Positions 22,514-32,431 of a stretch of 64,000 bases of DNA are shown one piece after another. The translations under genes were made by a program, and so were the position numbers. A model generated the notes under the pieces. That model saw nothing but the letters and a program-made list of their open reading frames with translations. It was not told the DNA's origin and searched no databases. The stretch lies in the NCBI GenBank assembly GCA_037962975.1, contig CM075675.1, forward strand, positions 105,003,218 through 105,067,217, read 5' to 3'. Source of the DNA: Clitoria ternatea. Lineage: Eukaryota > Streptophyta > Magnoliopsida > Fabales > Fabaceae. Numbering within the stretch: position 1 is the first letter of the stretch; every line of letters begins with the position of its first letter.

Positions 22514-23270
22514 ATTGGAAAAATTCACCAGGACAGATGATCTCAATCACTTATTCAGTGATTCGATAATGTAACTCCTGGTATGAACAATTCCAATAAT
22601 CACACCAGGACGGATGATCTCAATCACTTATTCAGTGATTCGATGATGTAACTCCTGGTACGAAGAACTCCAATAATCACACCAGGACGGATGATCTCAA
22701 TCACTTATTCAGTGATTCGACGATGTAACTCCTGGTATGAACAATTCTCATCATCATTCTGAAAGTATTCACTCAATCCGTATTCCTACGATTGAAAAAT
22801 GTCTCCAGGATGGATTATCTAAATCACTTAATCTGTGATCTGACGATGTAACTCTTGACGATGTGTACTTTTCCAGAACGGATAACCTCAGTCACCCATT
22901 ATGTGATATGATGATGTAACTCCTAACGCGGTGTACCTGCCCAGGACGGATGATCTCAATCACCCATGCTGTGATCTGACGATGTAACTCCTGGCGCCAT
23001 ACACACCCAAAGGACGGATGATCTCAATCACCTAATATGCGACCTGATGATGTAGTTCCTGGTATCGTACACATCCCCAAGACGGATGATCTCAATCACT
23101 TATGAAGTGATTTAATGATAAAACACCTGGCATGATCAATACTCATAATCATCTTTATGATGGAAAATTCCGAAAGTCAGTCCGCACTTTCGCTTTCTAG
23201 TGGTATTCTCCCAGGACGGATACTCTTTATCACCTATTCTGTGATACAACGACGTAACTCCTGGTGTAGA
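22514..23270 (+). repeat. Hairpin family 1 array, nine units between antisense genes A and B
   Basis: Units repeat about every 65-105 bases. The outer stem is CCAGGA with TCCTGG: 22528-22533/22576-22581, 22605-22610/22653-22658, 22682-22687/22730-22735, 22941-22946/22989-22994, 23211-23216/23259-23264. Others are degenerate. Inner stems: AATCACT/AGTGATT (first three units), AATCACTT/AAGTGATT (23094-23112), TATCAC/GTGATA (23228-23246), and ATCAC/GTGAT (22823, 22959). The internal-loop strands GGACGGATGATCTC and GACGATGTAACTC are nearly constant. In the first unit pairing extends outward as ATTGGAA (22514) with TTCCAAT (22591). Confidence 0.85.
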
Positions 23271-23735
23271 AAAAACTCCCATCATCATCCTTATGATAAA
23301 GGACTCAAACACCACTTCCTTGCAGTTCCCTAAACTTGGAACAATATTATCATCTCCTGTAAGAATATTACGGATTAGAAGCAGTCATCCGTCCTGTTAC
23401 ACTACTTTGCTAAACAGCGGATCGACCCATCTTTCCCCAAAAGAATTAAGGATCACGCCCCAAAGACAGGCACCTTCTTCTTAATACACACTTGGGGACA
23501 TGTATATATTTATCCGTTCTAAATTTTATTCGTTGTTTAATCTTCCGAGGCTATTATTTCAATCCGGCCTTAAGATTAATTATACAGAACGGATTAGAAA
23601 CGATTTAAATATACATGAAACGACGAAGACAAATTTCTTCAATCAAAACTCATTCATTGAAATGAAATTACATACAATAGTTTAAAATCCGGAGTTGATC
23701 CCGGTACACAACTATACATGTAAATGAAAACAAAA
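23271..23735. other. Spacer between the hairpin array and antisense gene B
   Basis: No gene is seen. The polypurine-like CTTGGGGACA is at 23491-23500. From about 23690 the sequence AATCCGGAGTTGATCCCGG matches AATCCGGAGCTGATCCCGG downstream of gene A (about 19170). This shows that the 3' flank of the antisense gene is part of the duplicated module. Confidence 0.6.
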
Positions 23736-26010
23736 CTACTGAGGAGGAATCTGTTCTTCAGTCTTTTGTGCCTCTTCAGCACTGGGCTCTTGTGCTCCTT
23801 CCTTTAGAACCTCCACAGGAGTCTCGCCTCCAGGAGCCTCAGCCCTTTCTTCAGAAGAGGGAACCTCGGACGCAGGAAAGACGTAGTCAGGTCCCATGGA
23901 TTGACCCTCAGGAAGAGGAGCCAAACCATATAAGGACGTCGGTGGATCTTCGTGACGACCATCCACCACTGCGACTAACTTTCCCTCATGGAATTCATAG
24001 TACGGATCCATCCCATAAAGGTTAAGTTTCGTAGTGGGATTGCGGTAGAAGACTTGGCGTATGGCTAGGCCGAAGGACTCTTCAACAGCCCGGCTGTATA
24101 TGTCAACAGCTTCTTCTCTCTCAGCTTTCGCTGTAGCCAATTCTCCCCGCAACTTAGACAGCTCCTCACTGGATATCTCGGGCTCCACTTTCCTAGCCTT
24201 CAGTCCCTCTATCTCAAGAAGGAGCTTCTTCTCCCTTTGAGACCACTCCTCAGCATCAGCCTTATTTTTATCCTGGCTGCTGCGGAGTTCTTCCTCCTTC
24301 TCTGCCACTTTGTCTTCCAAGTTTTTAAGATCGCCTTTGAGCTTGAGATTCTCTTTAGTTATGAGATCCCCAAACTCCTTAGACTTGTTAAGACGATCTT
24401 CCATTAACTTCAATGCGGCTTTGTCCTTGTCTGAGGAAAGGTTGAGCTCTTCTAATTTGTCACTTAGCTCCTCAACCTTGTCGACGTTCTTAGCCAACTC
24501 ACTGACGGAAGATAGCAATCCAGCAAGTTCGGCTAGCTGCCACCTTCCGGCCTCACACGCTTCTTCAATTTCTTTAACACTAAGCGTAGGCCGGAGTTTA
24601 TACATCGGTGGTGGAAGAGTGGCAGGAGTAGAACCTTCGTAGGAGAGGAAGGGGGTGAGAAACGAGGTCGTTGGGAAGGAGGTCGGCCCTGATCCAGAAA
24701 CCCCAGCAGCAGTGCCTTTATTGAGACCGGAGGAAGCACCAATCCCTTCCGAGGTTTCAACGGCTTTATCCTCCGAAGTCCTTTGCTTCTTGGACTGACG
24801 CTTTGAAGGATCATTCTGGATCTTTCTTCTCCTCTCAGTAACTGGAGGCTGACCCGAGGCTGCGCCAACATCGGACGTACCGCCCTCAACCAGTGGGATG
24901 TCCCCTTCAGCATCCGAGGTCAAGATGATTACCTCAGGACGATCCTTAGTTGAGGGCCTGGGCTTCACCTCATTTTCATGAGTAACAGATTTACCAGCCG
25001 CCTTGAATTTCTTCAATTTGTCCATTTCTGGAGTTTGCTGTTCTATTTCACCTACATGAACAAACACAAGATGTCAGCAACTACAAATATTCTATACATA
25101 TTTGATAAAGGAGAAAAGATAGAATAAAACGAGAAGTACGCAAATATTCCTCCCGGACTCCGCTTGAGCTACTTAGCAGACGCCTACACGAAAAGACGTG
25201 ACGACCTGTAGTGTGCGATTCAAGTGCGAACAACACTCTCGACGTCTCACGTGACAGATCAGATTGATCAGTGTAGTACGCGTGTGAGCTCAAGAGGAAA
25301 TGTTTGTGTGTCCAACTCAGGGGAAATTTGTCAACGTCCTCTTCATCCTTCCAAAATTTTGGATTGCCCTTCTTAATGGAGATGCGGGTGAAGTAAATCT
25401 TGAAGGACTTCCCGTCAACCTTGGCAGAATCTGTATAAGACTCAAAGTTCACAAAGGAACAGAGAGTCCGGAGAGTCACCAGACCAACTCCGCCCTGCTT
25501 GTTTGCTCTCCGAACTACCTGAGTGTAGTAGAACAGCATCGCTACAGTTGGCGTGAAATTGAAATGTTCACCAAGGACCTCCAGAGCCCGGATGAGGCCC
25601 CAACCATTGGGATGAAGTTGAGAGGGTGCACAGTTCAGGAACTTCAGGACGCCCATCTGGAGTTCGGTTAGAGGAAAACGAACTCCCAGATTATGGAAAA
25701 TAAAGTCATACATGTATACAGAGCGGTCATTAGGGACGACGTGGCATATCCGCTATGTCGGAAGTGGTGCATAAACCCTATACCACTTCTTTGTCTCTTC
25801 ATCCGTACTCAAAGTAAACCTCGGCTGGATCCGGGATCCCTCCTCATCCGCATGTCGGGAGGCCAATTCCTTAAACTCACTAGACACCCAGCAGAAAGGC
25901 CATTTAGCCTGAACCTCCTCCCAATTTAGCCTCGAAGCAACTACGCTGTAGAGACCTTCTGCTGTTTTCGAAATGGCGCTATCTCCAGAAGATCCTTCTC
26001 CAGTTGCCAT
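23736..26010 (-). pseudogene. Antisense accessory gene B of the Tat element (second, diverged copy, one in-frame TAG)
   Basis: Exon 1 is 26010-25140 and exon 2 is 25051-23736. The intron 25052-25139 sits at exactly the same codon as in gene A (after EEYL) and has GT/AG borders. The product would be about 728 residues. The domain order matches gene A: 'MYDFIFHNLGVRFPLTELQ', 'APSQLHPNGWGLIRALEVL', coiled-coil-like region, conserved tail 'ESFGLAIRQVFYRNP' and 'DPYYEFHEGKLVAVVD'. The start MATGEGSS corresponds to an internal Met of gene A; the basic N-terminus is not readable here. An in-frame TAG at 25753-25755 lies between APLPT and RICH, where gene A has an Asp. Everything else is open. It may be a recent loss or may be read through. 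Confidence 0.78.
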
Positions 26011-26460
26011 TGGAAATATCTAGACCGAACTCCTTAATCTACGATAAGAAATAAAATGTCGTCAGAAAGTTGCAATCATTACTCACTGCATTTTGAAAGC
26101 AATTACAATCAGAGGGCGACTCTGAGAAGGGAAAGGTCACTTCCCGCAGTGAGTAAGATCCCCTTTCTGAGCGACGCGGTTCAGTCTTAGGAAGAATCAC
26201 AAGGATTCTTCCCCACGACTATTAGGGTTGAGGGAAACTGATTCCCCCCCCCTTTAGATGAAGCCTACTTTCTATAACTACGAGTAGCAAGTCAAAGCGA
26301 AACTAAAGCGACAAGGAAAAGATAGTTACCTCAGATGACAGTGATGAATTTGAGGAACGAAGAAACCCTCGCAATGTAGGTGATAAACTTCCTTGCAAAA
26401 TTTCTGCAGAGTTTCGTTGAGAAAGCAAAAGCAAGTGGAACCCAGAATCCACTAAGTATT

Positions 26461-26469
26461 CCTTTTATA
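26461..26469 (-). promoter_or_regulatory. Candidate TATA box for antisense gene B
   Basis: The minus strand reads TATAAAAGG, an excellent TATA box, about 450 bases upstream of the first usable ATG. Gene A has only a weak equivalent (GATATAGG near 21964-21971). It supports transcription of the antisense genes from their own promoter. Confidence 0.5.
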
Positions 26470-26987
26470 GGAAACAAAGAGGACCGGTTACCTCCTCTTG
26501 AAGTTGTGTCGTTCTCGATAAAACGTACCTGTTCACAAGCGAAACGACACAACCGCTCCAAATTCTTGGGCGCCAAAACGATAGCAACTCAGCAAAGGGC
26601 TATCCACTGGGCCCAAAAGTTTTGAAAACTTCAGGCCCATTAAGCCCAAAACGACGGTTAATGAGATTTTCATCTCAGACACAATAATTGCCTGCCCACG
26701 TGATTAAAAGCATTAATGTCTAATCATGCAACGCAATTTACGCTTTACAGCCGTTACACGAACTTCAAGAGCTTTCAATTCCAATAAACTCTTGAAATTC
26801 TCACACAACGAATCTTTGTCTGAATCCGTTGTGACAGTACCGAAAGGTCTTTTCTATTAAAATCAGAGCGGTTCTTTACGAATGACAACAGATGCTAAGG
26901 AACTGTTACACACGTAAGCTTACCGATATTAAGACCTCTCGCAGGTTGAGTAGCTTATGTGAACAACTATTCAGTCTCTCACACAAG

Positions 26988-27000
26988 CTAGGGGACATAT
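26988..27000 (+). other. Polypurine tract before the right LTR
   Basis: CTAGGGGACATA precedes the LTR start TGATCC. It is the expected plus-strand priming site of the element. Confidence 0.75.
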
Positions 27001-27731
27001 GATCCGGTCTCAATACCGGTATCCGATCTTCTATACATATTTCAACGTCTTTGATAAGACATCTACGTGTAACCGGTGTCATCGGTATACATCCGGACTG
27101 TAATTCCGTATCAGGCGTTCTCCCTATACCGGTTGTTCAGGATAACACCATGACACCGGACAACACACACGACACTGCAAAAGACAAGGATTGTTGCTAC
27201 AGGGATCGATCAATAATTCCCTGCACTACGAGCCAAATTCTGCTCACGGGAATGGTCAACTTGTTCCCTAATCCTAGTCTACATTCTCTATGCTCAATAT
27301 AAAATAGCCACTTGACCCAATCATGCAGGTAAGTGCGCAATATAATAATGCTAATGGGAGTTGGTGGTTCCCCACCAACGAGTCCTCGTTAATCGAGCCA
27401 ATCAGGTATATGAACTAACTTCATGATTGAAGTTAGGGATCTTCTGCTTCAGCATTTTTTACGACTGATTCCTCTCTGAATACATTCCTTACTTGGAATA
27501 TAATCACTGACTTGAGCGTCGGAGAATCTTTGCAGGTGACACCACCATTCGCCCACTTCAACGCGTTAGGTCGGTGTGAAGGATCTCCAGAACGCCCAAT
27601 CCGCTCTCCTCATTCAAGGACAACGGATACCTACATCGGATACACATACATCCGGTCTACTAGACGGTATTGACATACTATTCGTGACTGGCTTGAGATC
27701 GGATCTCTTGACCCCGGTCCAGGACAGATCA
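27000..27731 (+). mobile_element. 3' LTR of the young Tat element
   Basis: It is 732 bp, TG..CA, with no difference from 11424-12155 in my reading. It carries the same TATA box (27298-27305) and the same two hairpins (27360-27379, 27415-27436). It is followed by the target duplication ACAGG. Confidence 0.95.
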
Positions 27732-27736
27732 ACAGG
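27732..27736. repeat. Target site duplication, right copy (ACAGG)
   Basis: It is identical to 11419-11423. Removing one copy with the element restores a continuous LTR of the older Tat element. Confidence 0.93.
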
Positions 27737-27988
27737 GTATCTTCGCTGATAAGTTATAAGGAACTCTTATCTCACAGCGATCCTTAGGCAAACGGTTATT
27801 CACGTTGTGGAGATAAGGTCGGATGAAGCGTCCATCGTAGCGAGGACGGATGAAGCATCTGATGATATGAGGACGGATGAGGTGAGGACGGATAATCGAT
27901 ATAGCTTTGTCTTCTTATAATACCGGTTACCCCTCTAAGATGTCACTCTGACGTCATAACTTTGGGGACCGGTATCCAGATCGGATCA
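27737..27988 (-). mobile_element. Distal part of the split 5' LTR of the older Tat element
   Basis: On the minus strand it starts at 27988 with TGATCCGATCTGGATACCGG, like the young LTR's TGATCCGGTCTCAATACCGG. It continues to 27737, where the young element interrupts it. It contains three copies of GAGGACGGAT within about 55 bases (27842, 27869, 27884). This word is shared with hairpin family 1 of the young element. Confidence 0.85.
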
Positions 27989-28245
27989 TATTATATAATA
28001 TATTATAAAAACTATTTGTAATATATTAAATAATATTATTTAATATGATTATTAGAAATATATTTTCAAATATATAATTATATTTATTTTATTTTAAATA
28101 TACTTATGAGAAATATATATTTAAAATATATAATTATATTAGAAAATTTTATTTAAATAATGAATATTATTAAAAATATATTTAATTGATATATTATTAA
28201 TAATATGTATATATATTATATTTTAATTAAAAATTTATAAACATA
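27989..28245. repeat. Extremely AT-rich block
   Basis: About 257 bases of almost pure A and T, with many ATATAT and TTTAAAT runs, lie between the outer end of the older Tat LTR and the tip of another Tat-like LTR. There is no coding capacity. It was probably an AT-rich insertion target. Confidence 0.75.
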
Positions 28246-28345
28246 TTGATCTGGTCTCAATACCGGCCTATGAACGAAAAAGTCATTTGACCTAAAGCCA
28301 TTATACAAAACCGGTATCTTACATAATAGTAAAATCTAATGGTGG
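28246..28345 (+). mobile_element. Tip of another Tat-like LTR
   Basis: TGATCTGGTCTCAATACCGG at 28246 matches the first 20 bases of the young Tat LTR with one change. Similarity fades within about 100 bases. It is a fragment, head-to-head with the older Tat LTR across the AT block. Confidence 0.55.
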
Positions 28346-28397
28346 CTTCCAACACTGCGCATGAGACTTATGACCCAATATCAGATTCCTCCTTAAT

Positions 28398-30062
28398 TGT
28401 GCTCTAAGCAAATCAGAGTACAAAAAGGTGCATAGCTATAAATCAGCTAAAGAAGTTTGAAATGCTTTTCAACAAAATTATGAAGGCACTTTCAATGGAA
28501 AAGAGATCCAAAAAGATTTTGTTGACAAAGTAGTATGATACTTTCAAGATAAACAATCATGAAACAATTGATCAAATGTTTGGAAGATTTCAAACCTTGT
28601 TGAATGAGCTTAAAGCTCTTGGAACAACACCTTTCACAGAAGATATCAATGTTAAGCTTCTTAGAAGTCTATCTGAAAGATTTAATGCTAAGTGCTCAAC
28701 TCACAAAGGCATTGAAAGTTTAGGAGTCCACCGGCTCAAAACCATACTCTGATGAGTCAGGTGTAGATACAAATAAGAGTTAGCCCTTGTGACAAAAAGA
28801 TTTCACAAGTTGCTGAAGAAAAATAAGTTCAGACCTGAGAAATTCCAGAGAAAAAATCACAAAGGTAAAACTCAATTCAAGTTTAAAACTAACAAATCTG
28901 CTATAGAATGTTTCAACTACAAAAAACCATGACATATGAAAGCAGAATGTTCTTTCTTGAACAAAGACAAGAAGGATAGAAAAGAAAAGAGAAGATTTCC
29001 AAAGAAACAAAAAAGATTAATCACTTGGGATGATGAAGAATCATCCAGCTCTAAAGAGTCTGATGAAGAGATAGAGTCTGCCTAGATTTGTCTCATGGCT
29101 GATAAGGAACCAGACTCTGAAGCCAGTTCAAGTGATTGAGAATCTAAGGAAATATGCTTAAAGAAAAAGACAAAGTCTCTACATTGGTATTTGGATAATG
29201 GATGCTTGTATCACATGACATGAAAAAGGTCTATGTTCCTAGACTTGGAGCAGTTTAAAGGTGGAACAGTCACCTTTAGAGGCAATCAGACTAGCAAGAT
29301 CATAGGGTCTGGTAAAGTTGTTCTAGATCTTGATGATGTAGGTGTAGAACAGTAGGAATCTGAACAAGATCAGCAAAGATCAAACCCTACTCAATCAGAA
29401 CTAACTGAAGATGAAAATAGAGAATTTGAACAACAACCATTAGTATCTGAACCAGAGAAGCCTAGGGACTAGAAGTTCAAGGCTTATCAACATTCAGACC
29501 TCATAATTGGAGATCAAGCTACTAGAATAAAGATTAGATCCAAACTTCTCAACCAATCCACCATAGCTTTTGTTTCAGAACTGGAGCCCAAATCTGTTAC
29601 AGAAGCTTTGGAGGATACTGACTGGGTAATTGCCATGCAAGAGGAATTGAACCAGTTTGACAGAAATGAGGTTTGGACCCTTGTCCTAAGACCCAAAAAC
29701 AAAGGCATTATTGGAACTAAGTGGATGTACATAAATAAACTTGATGAGGATAGAAAGGTTGTCAGAAACAAAGTCAAACTTGTAGCACAAGGCTACAACC
29801 AGCAAGAAGGTATTGATTTTACTAAGACTTTTGCTCTTGTAGCCAGACTTGAGGCTATAAGGATACTCTTAGCATTTACTGCTTTTAAATGAATTACATT
29901 ATATCATATGAATGTTAAAAGTGCTTTCCTGAATGGGTTTATTGAAGAAGAAGTCTTTGTGAAACAACCCCTTAGTTTTGAAGATGTTTCTTTTCTAAAT
30001 CATGTTTTTAAATTTAGTAAAGCACTATATGATTTGAAACAAGCTCTAAAAGCTTGTAATGC
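28398..30062 (+). pseudogene. Ty1/copia retrotransposon remnant (gag, protease, part of reverse transcriptase; SIRE-like)
   Basis: From 28398 the plus strand encodes CALSKSEYKKVHSYKSAKEV, then MFGRFQTLLNELKAL and NVKLLRSLSERFNAK, all typical copia gag. A zinc knuckle with a stop inside follows (CFNYKKP..HMKAEC, about 28914-28950), then a protease entry WYLDNGCLYHMT near 29185. Reverse transcriptase resumes with DTDWVIAMQEELNQFDRNEVWTLV, GTKWMYINKLDEDRKVVRNK, ARLEAIRILLAF and NVKSAFLNGFIEEEVFVKQP. The integrase and the catalytic end of the reverse transcriptase are missing. Many stops occur. The pre-RT 'KAYQHSDLIIGD' style suggests the SIRE/Maximus lineage. Confidence 0.85.
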
Positions 30063-30292
30063 AATCAATTTCTACATTCATGTATTATTTTTAAATATTT
30101 TTGAAATATTTATGTATTACAACCTTTCATGTGAGATGATTTTAATGGGAAATTCTTTAACTAGCTTTTACTGGATAAAAATCCTGCATTCATCTGAGGG
30201 CGCAAACGTGACATTTAGCTCTAGAAAGAGTTTCTTGCACAAGCACCAAATTCTTAAAATTAAAATGAAATTTAGAAATAGAAGCTTTTGAA

Positions 30293-30490
30293 ATGAGCTC
30301 TAGTCTTGTAGTTCCTTGGTGGAATCATGAGCTTAAATTCCAACAGTGGAAGCGTTTGTTTTTAAAAGAAAAGTTTAAAGCTTTAAAATCACACACTAAA
30401 ACATGGAACAGGGACAGCTCTGGGGACTTGGACAAGAAAATGAAAATGAATGAACTAGACAGCAGAGTCCGGTTCCTCAACTTGACAAGT
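30293..30490 (+). pseudogene. LINE ORF2 fragment (endonuclease-RT linker)
   Basis: VPWWNHELKFQQWKRLFLKEKFKALKSHTKTWNRDSSGDLDKK resembles the stretch of plant L1-type ORF2 just upstream of reverse transcriptase (the 'LK..LK.WN...FG' motif). It is short and isolated. A matching reverse transcriptase scrap follows at 30955. Confidence 0.6.
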
Positions 30491-30954
30491 CCATACTATA
30501 ACAGTTTTTATTTATTTATGTATAACCGATATAAAACTAATTTTAATATCATTTTTATAAAATCAATTATAAAAAAATTATAAACTAATTGCTTTAAAAA
30601 ATATACGAGGTTTGAAACCATTTTTACCATTAATTTTTATAATCGATTTAAAATATGTTTTTTATATTGATTATAAAAGAACCAATGTAAAATACAGGAT
30701 AAAAAGAGAAGATAGAGCCGAGAAAGCAGATTCGTATACGTAAAACTTATGTGTTGGAAAGGGATAAATAGAAGGAGTTTCTGTTTTTGGAATTTGAGTA
30801 TATTACAGGACTCTATTCTCTATAAGAAAAACCTAAAAATTCGCGTATCTCCTTCTTCCGATGCTTGAATCACTCCATTTTTTTTTCTATAGATCCTGAA
30901 TATATATCTATAATTTTTATGAAGGGCACGAAATAGAGTCTAGTTAGAGAGAAT
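30491..30954. other. Non-coding AT-rich insertion between LINE scraps
   Basis: No gene is seen. At 30500-30700 palindromic AT-rich words (ATAACCGATATAAAA, TATAATCGATTTAAAAT) suggest a small degenerate DNA transposon, but ends cannot be set. Confidence 0.35.
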
Positions 30955-31330
30955 GGTATGGGAATTTCTAGCCCGATGAGGGATTTTTTGGAAAATGGAA
31001 AACTACCAAGTGATTGTAATGTAACTCATTTGTTTTGGCTTTTATTCCTAAAAATGTTAACCCTTAGAATCTTGGAGAGTATAGACCCACCGTCTTTAAC
31101 AGGGTGTTTGCATTAAGCCTAATCAAATTTGGGTACCAGCTTTTAGACTAAAGAGGCTTAATCAAAATTGTAATTTTGGAGAACCAATTTGTCTTTGTTA
31201 GGAATAGGAATATGCTTTATATAGTGTGACATAACCAATGACATTGGAATTAGAAGTTTCTTTAAAAGACCCTCTAGTTTGGGACCATTCAACGGAATAT
31301 AATATTTTCTTAGTTTAAAGATGGTGATGT
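30955..31330 (+). pseudogene. LINE reverse transcriptase scrap
   Basis: In shifting frames one can read FLENGKLPSDCNVTH, then ILESIDPPSLTGC and an equivalent of the 'QSAF..GRNMLHSV..ANE' block near 31195-31250. This is the N-terminal part of a plant LINE reverse transcriptase in the right order. The catalytic motif is absent. It is badly decayed. Confidence 0.55.
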
Positions 31331-32350
31331 GTGCCAGACACCTTGGCTCTAGGTTGATATTGATCTGAAATTAGAATTTTGGTAAAATGTCCCTGAGAAA
31401 TAAAGTATTGGGAAACATGGAAAATGATTTACGTAGGATTTTTTGGTTATAATAAAGTTGCGGTTTAATTATGTAAAAAAATTAGAATTATATGAACCCT
31501 TTTATTCAATCACATCCCTAAGATAAAGGTTTTCATGTTAATATTAACTACTAAATATTAAATATACATAAGAAGAATTTAAAATATAACTTTTATCCAA
31601 TTATGTATGTTTGTAGTATTAAATAGGTAATATTTTAAAAATAACTTTTCCAAGTAATATTTATTATTATAGAAAACTATTTCATTTAATAAACGAATCT
31701 AACATTTACGAATATATTTATATATTTACATAATATTTAATATATTTTAGGTTAAATAGAAAAATGTAACATTTAACACTATTGGAAAGGTAATCAATTA
31801 AATATGAATTTACTGAAAATACATTAATCGTTCAATCATAAGTTATCATAAAAAAATTGTTAAAGAAGTAAAGTGGTAAATTGGTTTGACATGTGATAAA
31901 ATTAAAGGATTTACATTAAATTTAATGTTTTGAATCAATCCCATATTTGCATATATGCACGTAAACCCATAGTTTTCTAACTTGCCAATAATTTCAAAAC
32001 ATATTTTACTATATATATCCTTTAAAATTTTAGATGTGAGATATAAAAAGGTCATCTGAAATGTTATACAACAAAAATTATACCAAAGCTGCATCAAAAT
32101 TAGATTCATTAAATATCTTTAGAAAAAAAATATCATTGTGTTGATATATGCAACCAAAAAATGTTAAACAAATAATTTTCAAATATATATGTCACATGTT
32201 GTGTAACATAGAGAATCTCACCCTGTTTTTCGAACAGAGGGTAATTGTTTGTATCGGAATGAGATAATTGTGGGAAATAAAAAATAATTTTCAAAGTAGA
32301 CAAAGGAGGGGAGCGATAATCAAGAGAATAATGTGTAGGGAACATATCGA
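31331..32350. other. Intergenic region upstream of the P450 gene
   Basis: It is AT-rich with no supportable gene on either strand; the short minus-strand frames look like chance. It probably holds the distal promoter of the P450 gene. Confidence 0.5.
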
Positions 32351-32353
32351 CCA

Positions 32354-32360
32354 TATATAA
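32354..32360 (+). promoter_or_regulatory. TATA box of the P450 gene
   Basis: TATATAA stands 72 bases before the P450 ATG, leaving a short leader rich in C and T (CCTCCTCTCTTC). Spacing suits a plant core promoter. Confidence 0.6.
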
Positions 32361-32431
32361 GATTATACGAAAAATGAAACCTCTCTGGTTTATGAACCCT
32401 CCTCTCTTCTTTTTCCCCAAAAACAGAAAAA

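Larger units (their letters stand above)
11424..27731 (+). mobile_element. Full-length young Tat-lineage Ty3 retrotransposon (16.3 kb) with two antisense gene copies
   Basis: The element is bounded by two 732-bp LTRs with no difference that I could find by eye. It is flanked by the 5-bp target duplication ACAGG (11419-11423 and 27732-27736). Order: LTR, primer region, gag-pol (12221-17692), hairpin arrays (17860-18600), antisense gene A (19240-21805), second hairpin array (22514-23270), antisense gene B (23736-26010), polypurine tract, LTR. Identical LTRs and a perfect target duplication imply very recent insertion. The target was the LTR of the older Tat element. One TAG interrupts pol. Confidence 0.97.

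Noticed and set aside
22514..23270. Regularly spaced repeats resembling a CRISPR array
   Set aside because: The genome is a plant, the repeats are degenerate and vary in spacing, and the 'spacers' are themselves repeated stems. It is a hairpin array inside a retrotransposon.
19240..26010. Antisense genes as captured host genes or as an env gene
   Set aside because: They have no signal peptide or transmembrane segment, so env is not supported. The domain is one typical of plant transposon-associated proteins, so host capture is not needed.
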